Assembly (NCBI RefSeq): GCF_024707525.1
Contig: NZ_CP062231.1
Location: forward strand, 1,364,001-1,428,000
Length of the DNA: 64,000 nucleotides
Direction of reading: 5' to 3'
DNA from: Rhizobium sp. TH2
Lineage (GTDB): Bacteria > Pseudomonadota > Alphaproteobacteria > Rhizobiales > Rhizobiaceae
Part shown: piece after piece, positions 33,048-40,953 of the stretch
How positions within the stretch are numbered: the first letter of the stretch is position 1
How the letters are laid out: every line of letters begins with the position of its first letter
The notes under the pieces: generated by a model
Told to the model about the DNA's origin: nothing
What the model saw: the letters and a program-made list of their open reading frames with translations, nothing else
Database searches by the model: none
Position numbers and translations under genes: made by a program

Positions 33048-34472
33048 ATGGCGAGCGCGGCTGCGGCCCGTTTCCAGATGCTCTATCGGAACACGGCGGT
33101 CCGGCTTTCGGCACTTTATCTGCTGCTGTTTGCGGTTTGCGCGGCGACCCTCGTTTTCTACGTTACCTCGATTTCCGAGAGCCAGCTGCAGCGGCGGATG
33201 AAGGATTCCGTTGCCGAAGAGGTCGGTATTCTCAACGACATCTTCACCCAGGGCGGGCTTCAGGCACTGCTCAGCGTGCTCGAGCGGCAATCCCATCAGC
33301 CCGGCGCCAATCTCTATGTGATCGCCGGCCCCAATGGCGAAATGCTTGCCGGCAATGTCGCCAAGCTGCAGCCTGGTGTCATAGACAGCGAGGGCTGGAC
33401 CGACCGGCCGTTCCTCTACAGTCGCTTCGGCGACAAGTCCTCGAAGGACAAGCATATGGCGGTCGCCAATGTCTTCTTTCTCGATAACGGCATCCGCATC
33501 CTCGTCGGACGCGATCTCGGTGAGCCGGAGAATGCGCGCTTGCTGGTCCGCCAGGCGTTGATGCTGGCGCTCGGCATCATGGGACTGGGTGCGCTGATCA
33601 TCTGGTTCGCAATCGGCCGGAGAGCACTTCAGCGCATCGACCGCATGTCGGGCGCGGCGCAGAACATCATGGCGGGCGATCTCTCCGAACGGCTGCCGGT
33701 GACCGGCTCGGGCGACGAATTCGACCGGCTCTCGACATCATTGAACGCCATGCTGTCGCGCATGGAGCGGCTGGACGAGGGGCTGCGGCAGGTCTCCGAT
33801 AATATCGCCCACGACCTCAAGACGCCGCTGACACGGCTGCGCAACAAGGCCGAAAGCGCGCTCGGCGACAGGAGCGAGCGAGGCCATGCGGCGGCGCTAG
33901 AGGACATCATCGCGGAGAGCGATCAGTTGATCCGCACCTTCAACGCGCTTCTGATGATCTCGCGCGTCGAGGCGGGCTCGGCGGTCGCCGAGATGTCGGA
34001 TATCGACCTTTCGGCGGTGGCCTCGGAAGTCGCCGAACTCTATGAGCCCGTCGCCGAGGACGCGGGGCTGTCGATCGAGAAGGTGCTGGCGCCCGACTGC
34101 CGTGTGCGCGGCAACCGCGAACTGATCGGCCAGGCGATCTCCAACCTGATCGACAACGCGATCAAATATGGCGGCGGTACCGGGCAGAACACGATCTTGC
34201 TCGTGACTCGTCTCAAGGGAGGCGAGACGGAGCTGGCCGTCTCCGACCATGGTCCGGGCGTCCCGGACGATAAATACGAGGAAGTCACCAAACGCTTCGT
34301 GCGGCTCGATGAAAGCCGCTCCAAGCCCGGCACCGGGTTGGGTCTGGCGCTGACGGTCGCGGTGATGGAACTGCATGGCGGACGCATCGATTTTTCCGCG
34401 ACCGTTCCGGAAAATGCTGAGAATCGTGGATTGACGGTGAAAATGGTGTTTCCCGAGAGCAAAGCACTCTAA
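33048..34472 (+). CDS. Sensor histidine kinase, partner of the preceding regulator
   Basis: A 474-residue kinase with membrane segments at about residues 19-42 and 168-190, a HAMP domain ('ALQRIDRMSGAAQNIMAGDL'), the H box 'NIAHDLKTPLTRLR' with H255, N box 'NLIDNAIKYGGG' and G boxes 'SDHGPGVPDD' and 'PGTGLGLALTV'. It begins directly after the regulator's stop (TAAATGG), so the pair is coupled. The stimulus is unknown. Confidence 0.92.
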   Translation: MASAAAARFQMLYRNTAVRLSALYLLLFAVCAATLVFYVTSISESQLQRRMKDSVAEEVGILNDIFTQGGLQALLSVLERQSHQPGANLYVIAGPNGEMLAGNVAKLQPGVIDSEGWTDRPFLYSRFGDKSSKDKHMAVANVFFLDNGIRILVGRDLGEPENARLLVRQALMLALGIMGLGALIIWFAIGRRALQRIDRMSGAAQNIMAGDLSERLPVTGSGDEFDRLSTSLNAMLSRMERLDEGLRQVSDNIAHDLKTPLTRLRNKAESALGDRSERGHAAALEDIIAESDQLIRTFNALLMISRVEAGSAVAEMSDIDLSAVASEVAELYEPVAEDAGLSIEKVLAPDCRVRGNRELIGQAISNLIDNAIKYGGGTGQNTILLVTRLKGGETELAVSDHGPGVPDDKYEEVTKRFVRLDESRSKPGTGLGLALTVAVMELHGGRIDFSATVPENAENRGLTVKMVFPESKAL

Positions 34473-34499
34473 GTTTGCGGCGATCCGGGAGGAATGCGC

Positions 34500-37454
34500 G
34501 TGGCGAATGAGAATGGCGGCAGGCTTTGTGATATCGAGCCGAACGCGTTGAAACCCTTCAATCAGCAGGAACTGAAATCGGCACTGTCCGACATGAAGGA
34601 TTGGGCGAAGACCGAGCCCGATCTTGCCCGCCTGCTCGAACCAGGTAGACCGCTCAAGGACTTCGTGGCGGCGGCTTTCACACTGTCGCCCTATCTGCGT
34701 GACACGGCGCGGTTGATGCCGTCGCTGCTCTCGGCGGCGATTACGCAGGATATCCGCGCGCTTCTCGGCGGGATTACCCATCAAGCGCGAGATGCCTGGC
34801 GCGGAGCGACGGAAGCCGAACTGATGACGGCGCTGCGCAAGGCCAAGCGCCGGGCGTCGTTCCTGATCGCCATGGCCGACTTGGCCGGCCTGTTCGATGG
34901 CCGGGAGACGACACATTCGCTCTCGGAACTCGCCGACGTCTGTATCTCCGCAGCCTTCGATCACCTCCTGACGGTTGCCCATCAGAGTGGAAAGCTGGTT
35001 CTCCGCCACGAGGACGAGCCATGCCGCGATACCGGCCTCGTCGTGCTGGGCATGGGCAAGCTCGGCGGCCGCGAACTCAACTATTCCTCGGATATCGACA
35101 TCGTCGTCTTCTTCGATCCTGACAACGGCATGCTGGCCGATCCCGACGAGGCGACCGACACCTTTGCGCGCATGTTGCGGCGGCTGATCCGCATTCTGCA
35201 GGACCGCACCGGCGACGGCTATGTGTTTCGCACCGACCTCCGACTCAGGCCCGATCCCGGTTCGACGCCGCTGGCGATCCCGGTCGATGCCGCCATGCTC
35301 TATTACGAGGGCAGGGGGCAGAACTGGGAGCGTGCGGCCTTCATCAAGGCGCGACCCGTCGGCGGTGACCTCAAAGCCGGAGAGCTGTTCCTCAAAGACC
35401 TGGTGCCTTTCGTTTTCCGCAAATATCTCGATTATGCGGCGATATCGGACATCCACTCGATCAAGCGGCAGATCCACGCCCATCGCGGCCACGACGAGAT
35501 CGCGGTCAAGGGTCACAATATCAAGCTCGGTCGAGGTGGTATCCGCGAGATCGAATTCTTCGCCCAGACCCAGCAGTTGATCGCCGGCGGACGCATGCCG
35601 GAACTTCGGACGAAAAGCACCGAGCAGGCGCTTCTCGCGCTGGAGCAAGCGCGCTGGATCGATACGAAAACCAGGATCGAACTGACCGAGGCCTATTGGT
35701 ATCTGCGTGCGGTCGAGCACCGCATTCAGATGGTCAATGACGAGCAGTCGCACAATCTGCCGGAGGGCGAGGTCGAGCTGAAGCGCATCGCCTTCATGAT
35801 GGGCTATGACGGTACGGCGAGCTTTTCGGCTGATCTGGTCAAAATGCTGAGGACCGTCGAGAAGCGCTATGCCCAGCTTTTCGAACAGGAGGCGAAGCTA
35901 TCCACCGAGACCGGCAACCTCGTCTTCACCGGCCGGGTCGATGATCCCGACACGCTGGAGACGCTGAGAGGCCTCGGCTTCAAGCGGCCCGAAGGGGTGT
36001 CGGCGACGATCCGCGCCTGGCACTACGGCCGCTATCGCGCTACGCAATCGGTCGAGGCGCGGGAAAGATTGACCGAGCTGATGCCGGAACTGCTCAGGAC
36101 GTTCGGCCAGGCGGCGGAGGCCGACGAAGCGCTGCTGCGTTTCGACCAGTTCATCTCCGGCCTGCCGGCGGGCATCCAGCTGTTCTCGCTCTTATCCTCC
36201 AATCCCTCGCTGCTCTCGCTGATCGCCACCATCATGTCGGCGGCGCCGAAGCTTGCCAGCATCATCGCCTCCAAGCCGCATGTGTTCGACGGCATGCTCG
36301 ATCCGGCGCTGATGTCGGAACTGCCGACGCGCGACTATCTGCAAAGACGGTTGCGAAGCTTCCTGTCGGGCTCGTCGCATTTCGAGGAGACGCTCGACCG
36401 GCTCAGGATCTTCGCCTTCGAGCACAGGTTCCTGATCGGCATCCGCCTGCTGACCGGGGTCATCGGCGGCGCATCGGCGGCGTCCGCTTTCACCCATCTC
36501 GCCGACCTCGTAATATCGGAGGCACTTGCCGCGGTGACCTCGGAGCTAGAGGCGGTCCATGGCAAATATCCCGGCGGCCGGGTGGCTATCATGGGGCTCG
36601 GCAAGCTCGGCAGCGGCGAGCTGACGGCCGGTTCGGATGTCGATCTCATCCTGCTCTATGACTATGACAGCGAGGCGGCGGAATCGGATGGTCCGAAGCC
36701 GATCGATTCCAACCGTTATTTCGCGCGGCTGACCCAGCGCATGATCGCGGCACTCTCCGCGCCGACGGCAGAAGGCGTCCTCTACGAGGTCGACATGCGG
36801 CTCAGGCCCTCCGGCAACAAGGGGCCGGTGGCGACACGCATCAATGCTTTCGAGAAATACCAGTCGGAGGAAGCCTGGACCTGGGAGCATATGGCGCTCA
36901 GCCGCGCGCGCATGGTGGCGGGCGACGACAGCCTGAAGGTCGAGGCGGAGCGGATCATCGAGCGTGTCCTGGATGTGCCCGGCGACCGGAAGAAGATCAC
37001 CAAGGAGGTCGCTGAGATGCGCGATCTGATCGAGAAGGAAAAGCCGCCGAAAGACATCTGGGATGTGAAACTGATCCCCGGCGGACTGGTCGACATCGAG
37101 TTCATCGCGCAATATCTGACGCTGATAGCACCGGGAGAGGGAATCTCGGCCGAGGGCCGCACTGCCAATACCGAGGCGACGCTGAAGCGGCTCGGGCCGC
37201 ATTTCCTCAAACCGGCCGATCTCGACACGGTGATCGCCGCACTCAAGCTTTATTCGGACTTGGCTCAGGTGGTGCGGCTCTGCATCGGCGGCGGCTTCGA
37301 CCCGAGGGAGGCGCCTGAAGGGTTGAAGGAGATCATCTGCCGCATAACGGAGTTGCCCGACCTCAAGGTGCTTGAGGGCGAGATGAAGCGCTATTCGCAG
37401 GAGGTTCGCGCGATTTTCAAGCGGGTGGTCAGCGCGTCACGTGAGCGAGATTAG
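34500..37454 (+). CDS. glnE: GlnE: bifunctional glutamine synthetase adenylyltransferase/deadenylase
   Basis: A 984-residue enzyme that adds or removes AMP on glutamine synthetase in response to PII and glutamine. Two nucleotidyltransferase domains are visible: the deadenylase 'GMGKLGGRELNYSSDIDIVV' (about residue 185) and the adenylase 'GLGKLGSGELTAGSDVDLIL' (about residue 700), each followed by GlnD-UR/EB regions. A GGAGGA site lies one base from an ATG (34494) but seven bases from the GTG at 34500, so I take GTG. The stop overlaps that of the convergent RTX gene by four bases. Confidence 0.95.
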   Translation: MANENGGRLCDIEPNALKPFNQQELKSALSDMKDWAKTEPDLARLLEPGRPLKDFVAAAFTLSPYLRDTARLMPSLLSAAITQDIRALLGGITHQARDAWRGATEAELMTALRKAKRRASFLIAMADLAGLFDGRETTHSLSELADVCISAAFDHLLTVAHQSGKLVLRHEDEPCRDTGLVVLGMGKLGGRELNYSSDIDIVVFFDPDNGMLADPDEATDTFARMLRRLIRILQDRTGDGYVFRTDLRLRPDPGSTPLAIPVDAAMLYYEGRGQNWERAAFIKARPVGGDLKAGELFLKDLVPFVFRKYLDYAAISDIHSIKRQIHAHRGHDEIAVKGHNIKLGRGGIREIEFFAQTQQLIAGGRMPELRTKSTEQALLALEQARWIDTKTRIELTEAYWYLRAVEHRIQMVNDEQSHNLPEGEVELKRIAFMMGYDGTASFSADLVKMLRTVEKRYAQLFEQEAKLSTETGNLVFTGRVDDPDTLETLRGLGFKRPEGVSATIRAWHYGRYRATQSVEARERLTELMPELLRTFGQAAEADEALLRFDQFISGLPAGIQLFSLLSSNPSLLSLIATIMSAAPKLASIIASKPHVFDGMLDPALMSELPTRDYLQRRLRSFLSGSSHFEETLDRLRIFAFEHRFLIGIRLLTGVIGGASAASAFTHLADLVISEALAAVTSELEAVHGKYPGGRVAIMGLGKLGSGELTAGSDVDLILLYDYDSEAAESDGPKPIDSNRYFARLTQRMIAALSAPTAEGVLYEVDMRLRPSGNKGPVATRINAFEKYQSEEAWTWEHMALSRARMVAGDDSLKVEAERIIERVLDVPGDRKKITKEVAEMRDLIEKEKPPKDIWDVKLIPGGLVDIEFIAQYLTLIAPGEGISAEGRTANTEATLKRLGPHFLKPADLDTVIAALKLYSDLAQVVRLCIGGGFDPREAPEGLKEIICRITELPDLKVLEGEMKRYSQEVRAIFKRVVSASRERD

Positions 37455-38383
37455 ATCACCATGAAAACGAAGTCGTTGACATCGAGATTGGGCTGGCCGT
37501 CGACATGGGCGAGAAGGACCTGATATTCATTGTCGTCGTCGTCGCGAAAGACCTGCAGGAAAGAGCCGGTGGATTGCTCATAGATCATCTCGTCGGCGAA
37601 GTAGTCGGCATCTCCTGAGAAAAGACCACGGTCCATGATCCGGCCGTTGTCGTAGTTCAAGTAACCCATCTCGTCCATTTCACGATCGATTATCCGAATT
37701 TGATCTCCAAATTTGGGCAGCGTGAACCCCGGCCCACCCGTATCGAGCACGAGCGCGATCTTGTCGATGCCCTTCTGGAAATCGGTGATGTTGGAGTAGG
37801 AATAGTCCTCGGTCAGATGGAACTGGAAAACGTCCGCCCCTGCGCCACCCGTCAGTTGGTTCCGTCCGCCGGCAGCGCTGAGGAAGTCGGCGCCGTCCCC
37901 GCCGTTCAGCACATCGTCGCCGCGCCCCGCGAAGAGATAGTCGTTTCCGTTCTCTCCACGGATCTTTGCGCCGTTTTCGCCGCCGTAGATGGTCTCGCCG
38001 GCTTTTGTACCCATCAGAGTCTGCTTGAGGGTCGCTTCGCTGAAATTGTAGATGATTTCTTCAACGCCGCTGACTTTGGCGACAAGGCCCAAGCGGCTGA
38101 GTTCGGTGATCTTGGCGCCGCCCTCCGCGTCCACGATCAACTTGTCGTCGCCGGCATCGCCGTCGATCGAGGCGCCTCTCGATTTCGATCTATTGGGATT
38201 GCTGAAGTTGAAGCTGAAGCCGCTGATCAGGTCATTGCCCCCGCCCGCATGAATCTCGTCAGCCGCTCCGGTGCCGATTTCTTCCCAGCCCGATATCAGG
38301 TCATTTCCGGCATTGCCATAGATCAGATCCTTGGCTTTGCCTCCCCGCAGGGTATCGTTGTAGGTCGAACCAGTCATCTTCAT
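37451..38383 (-). CDS. RTX-type calcium-binding repeat protein
   Basis: A 310-residue protein with two sets of glycine-rich nonapeptides: N-terminal 'YGNAGNDLISG', 'AGGGNDLISGF' and 'DGDAGDDKLIV', and central 'GENGNDYLFAGRGDDVLNGG' and 'TGGAGADVFQF'. These form calcium-filled beta rolls. There is no N-terminal signal; the C-terminus has the hydrophobic end typical of type I secretion substrates. GGAGG precedes the ATG at 38383. No secretion genes or enzymatic domain are nearby, so the role may be in surface or biofilm matrix. Confidence 0.85.
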   Translation of the reverse strand: MKMTGSTYNDTLRGGKAKDLIYGNAGNDLISGWEEIGTGAADEIHAGGGNDLISGFSFNFSNPNRSKSRGASIDGDAGDDKLIVDAEGGAKITELSRLGLVAKVSGVEEIIYNFSEATLKQTLMGTKAGETIYGGENGAKIRGENGNDYLFAGRGDDVLNGGDGADFLSAAGGRNQLTGGAGADVFQFHLTEDYSYSNITDFQKGIDKIALVLDTGGPGFTLPKFGDQIRIIDREMDEMGYLNYDNGRIMDRGLFSGDADYFADEMIYEQSTGSFLQVFRDDDDNEYQVLLAHVDGQPNLDVNDFVFMVI

Positions 38384-38480
38384 GGCAATATCCTCCGGGC
38401 AAATCATCATTGTTGCGGCGCGCCGATGTGGCGGGCGCTTAAGGTTGCCGCAATCATTGGATGAAATTTATTAAGAGGAA

Positions 38481-40781
38481 CTAAATCCGCACGCCGATAA
38501 CCGTGCCTTTGCCCTCGGCCGAGCGGATGCGCATTGCACCGCCATGGAGCTGGGTCAGCGAGCGGGAAATGGCAAGCCCGAGCCCCGAACCGCCCTGGCT
38601 CTTGGCATATTGGCTCTGCACCTGCTCGAACGGCTGGCCGATCTTCTGCATCGCAGCCCTGGGGATGCCGATGCCGGTGTCGCCGATGACGAGCGCGACC
38701 CTGCCGTCGATCTTGCGCGCACGCACGATCACCCGGCCGTTTTCGTTGGTGAATTTAACCGCGTTGGAGAGCAGGTTGAGCAGGATCTGCTTCATCGCGC
38801 GCCGGTCGGCCTGGAGGTTGAGGTCGGGGCTGATATCCTGCTCGACCACGATGTTCTTGGCACCGGCGGCAATCGAAATCAGCCTGAGGCTCTCCTCGAT
38901 CAGAACCGCCAGATTGGTCGGTTCGGTCTTGATCTGCAGTTGGCCCGCCTCGATCTTCGACATGTCGAGAATGTCGCTGATGACGTTGAGCAGGTGAATG
39001 CCGCTGTCATGGATGTCGCAGGAATATTCGTGATACTTGTCGCTGCCGAGCGGGCCGAACATCTGGCTCTGCAGGATTTCCGAGAAGCCGAGAATGGCGT
39101 TGAGCGGCGTCCTGAGTTCGTGCGACATGTTGGCGAGGAATTCGGACTTGGCGCGGTTGGCGCCCTCGGCGCGCTCCTTTTCCGCTTGGTAATTTGCATT
39201 TGCGACAGAGAGTGCGGCCTTCTGCCGTTCGAGCTTGACGCGTGAGGCGGAGAGGTCGCCGATCGTCGCCATCAGCCGGCGCTCGGATTCGCGCAGGCGT
39301 TCCTGGTGCCGCTTGAGCAGAGTAATGTCGGTGCCGACCGAAACCAGCCCGCCATCATGCGTGCGGCGTTCGTTGATCTGCAGCCAGCGGCCATCGGCGA
39401 GCTGCACCTCCGTCGTCTGCGACTGGCAGTTCTCCGGGTCCGGATCGGCAAGCCGGCGCTCGATCACCGGGCGGCAGGCAGAGGCCATCAGCGAACTTCT
39501 CTCCGTGCCTGTCACCAGCACGCTGTCGGGCAGGCCATAGGCTTGTTGATAATGCGCGTTGCACATCACCAGCCGGTCGTTCTTGTCCCACAGCACGAAG
39601 GCTTCCGAGGTGGATTCGATGGCGTCCGCCAGACGCTGGTCGGCCTCGGCATAGCGCTGGGCGAGCTTGGTCTGCTCGGTCACGTCCATGGCGATGCCGA
39701 TCAGGTGGACGCGTCCGGAATGGGCGCGGATGATCTGGGCGCGGGCGCGCAGCCAGACATAATGCCCGCCGGCATGGCGCACGCGAAAAATCTGATCGAC
39801 ATTCCTCAGTTCGCCCTTGGCGATGCCGCGGGCCAGCGAATAGATCGAATTGTCGTCCGGGTGCATCATCCGCGCCATGTCGCCAAAGGAGAGCACGTCA
39901 TTGCGCGGCGGTATACCAAGCATTTCATACATCGACCGCGACCAGAACAACCGGCCATCGGCCATGTCGAAATCCCACAATCCGCAGCGGCCGCGCGAGA
40001 GGGCTGTTTCGACGCGCAGGTTGGATTCGACGAAGACGTCGTCGGCATCGCGCGCCCGCTTTGCCTGAGTATAATAGGCGTAGAGGATGACCAGGATGAT
40101 TGCCGAAATGCCAGTAAACAGCGTGACGTTCAGGGAAATCTCGTCGCGCAGATGGCCGGAAATCGCATCGAGCGGCGTTATCGCCAGCACGAAGCCGCCC
40201 TTGCCCTGAAGCGGCATGAAGGATGCGAGATGCTCGCGCCCACTGAGCGAGATATTCAGCAGACGGTTGATTTCGAACTCGCCGGAGAAGAGTTCCGGCA
40301 GCAGGACCTGAAGGTAGCGGCCCTTGAGGAAGAAGCCGTCGCCGGTGCCGGCGATCACATAGCCGCCGTTATCGGCAAGCAGGACATGGGCACGAAATGC
40401 GCCGGGTGTCGCCTTGCCGAGTTCGGTCAGCATCGCCTGGGCGCGCTCCGCATTGGCGCGTTTGGTGAGTTCGGGCAGCGTCGAGAGTTTGGCGGAAACC
40501 AGCGATGCTGTGAAGGCAGCCTCGCGACCCGCCGTGTCTTCCATGCGCACGACTTCGCCATAGATGCCGAAGACGCGCGATGCCGCAACGACGAGCAGGA
40601 AGGCGGTGATGAGGATCGGGATCGATTTCCTGAGAGCAGGCTCGGCCCGCGCCAGTTCGATCGCGGGCGGAAAATTGAGCCGCCGGGAGCTTTCCCTGAT
40701 GCTTCGTTCGACCCCCGAAAGGCTCGTCAGGCCACGCCTGAGCCAGCCGCCGGCCACGCTTCCTCGTTGCGCATCCGCCAT
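38481..40781 (-). CDS. pleC: PleC/DivJ-type PAS sensor histidine kinase
   Basis: A 766-residue kinase: membrane segments at about residues 53-73 and 220-242 around a periplasmic domain, a PAS domain with PAC (about 265-375, 'IGIAMDVTEQTKLAQR'), a second PAS (about 385-495) and the kinase core. The H box 'SHELRTPLNAILGFSEILQS' carries H554 and continues into 'MFGPLGSDKYHEYSCDIHDS' and 'DILDMSKIEAGQ', a signature of the PleC/DivJ/PdhS family that acts on DivK in the cell cycle. Gene order next to glnE and pepN matches the rhizobial pleC locus. An exact CtrA box lies upstream. Confidence 0.75.
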   Translation of the reverse strand: MADAQRGSVAGGWLRRGLTSLSGVERSIRESSRRLNFPPAIELARAEPALRKSIPILITAFLLVVAASRVFGIYGEVVRMEDTAGREAAFTASLVSAKLSTLPELTKRANAERAQAMLTELGKATPGAFRAHVLLADNGGYVIAGTGDGFFLKGRYLQVLLPELFSGEFEINRLLNISLSGREHLASFMPLQGKGGFVLAITPLDAISGHLRDEISLNVTLFTGISAIILVILYAYYTQAKRARDADDVFVESNLRVETALSRGRCGLWDFDMADGRLFWSRSMYEMLGIPPRNDVLSFGDMARMMHPDDNSIYSLARGIAKGELRNVDQIFRVRHAGGHYVWLRARAQIIRAHSGRVHLIGIAMDVTEQTKLAQRYAEADQRLADAIESTSEAFVLWDKNDRLVMCNAHYQQAYGLPDSVLVTGTERSSLMASACRPVIERRLADPDPENCQSQTTEVQLADGRWLQINERRTHDGGLVSVGTDITLLKRHQERLRESERRLMATIGDLSASRVKLERQKAALSVANANYQAEKERAEGANRAKSEFLANMSHELRTPLNAILGFSEILQSQMFGPLGSDKYHEYSCDIHDSGIHLLNVISDILDMSKIEAGQLQIKTEPTNLAVLIEESLRLISIAAGAKNIVVEQDISPDLNLQADRRAMKQILLNLLSNAVKFTNENGRVIVRARKIDGRVALVIGDTGIGIPRAAMQKIGQPFEQVQSQYAKSQGGSGLGLAISRSLTQLHGGAMRIRSAEGKGTVIGVRI

Positions 40782-40876
40782 GATTCCCGCCTTGATTCTC
40801 TTGCAGATTCGCCGCGCCGCTCGCCCGAATCATCCATAAGGAATCACGGGGCGGGAACATTGTCCAGATGCCGGAT

Positions 40877-40892
40877 TTAACGGATTTTTAAC
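40877..40892 (-). promoter_or_regulatory. CtrA-binding box upstream of pleC
   Basis: TTAA-CGGATTT-TTAAC at 40877-40892 fits the full CtrA consensus TTAA-N7-TTAAC, and its reverse is TTAA-N7-TTAA. It lies about 95 bases before the pleC start in the 172-base gap after pepN. CtrA is the cell-cycle master regulator controlled by the DivK-PleC pathway, so a feedback link is plausible. The match is seen; binding is inferred. Confidence 0.6.
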
Positions 40893-40953
40893 CCGTTCTT
40901 TTGACTCGCAGATTTTTTTGGCCATAAGCGCCGCGCAAGCAGTTTGTAGCGCT

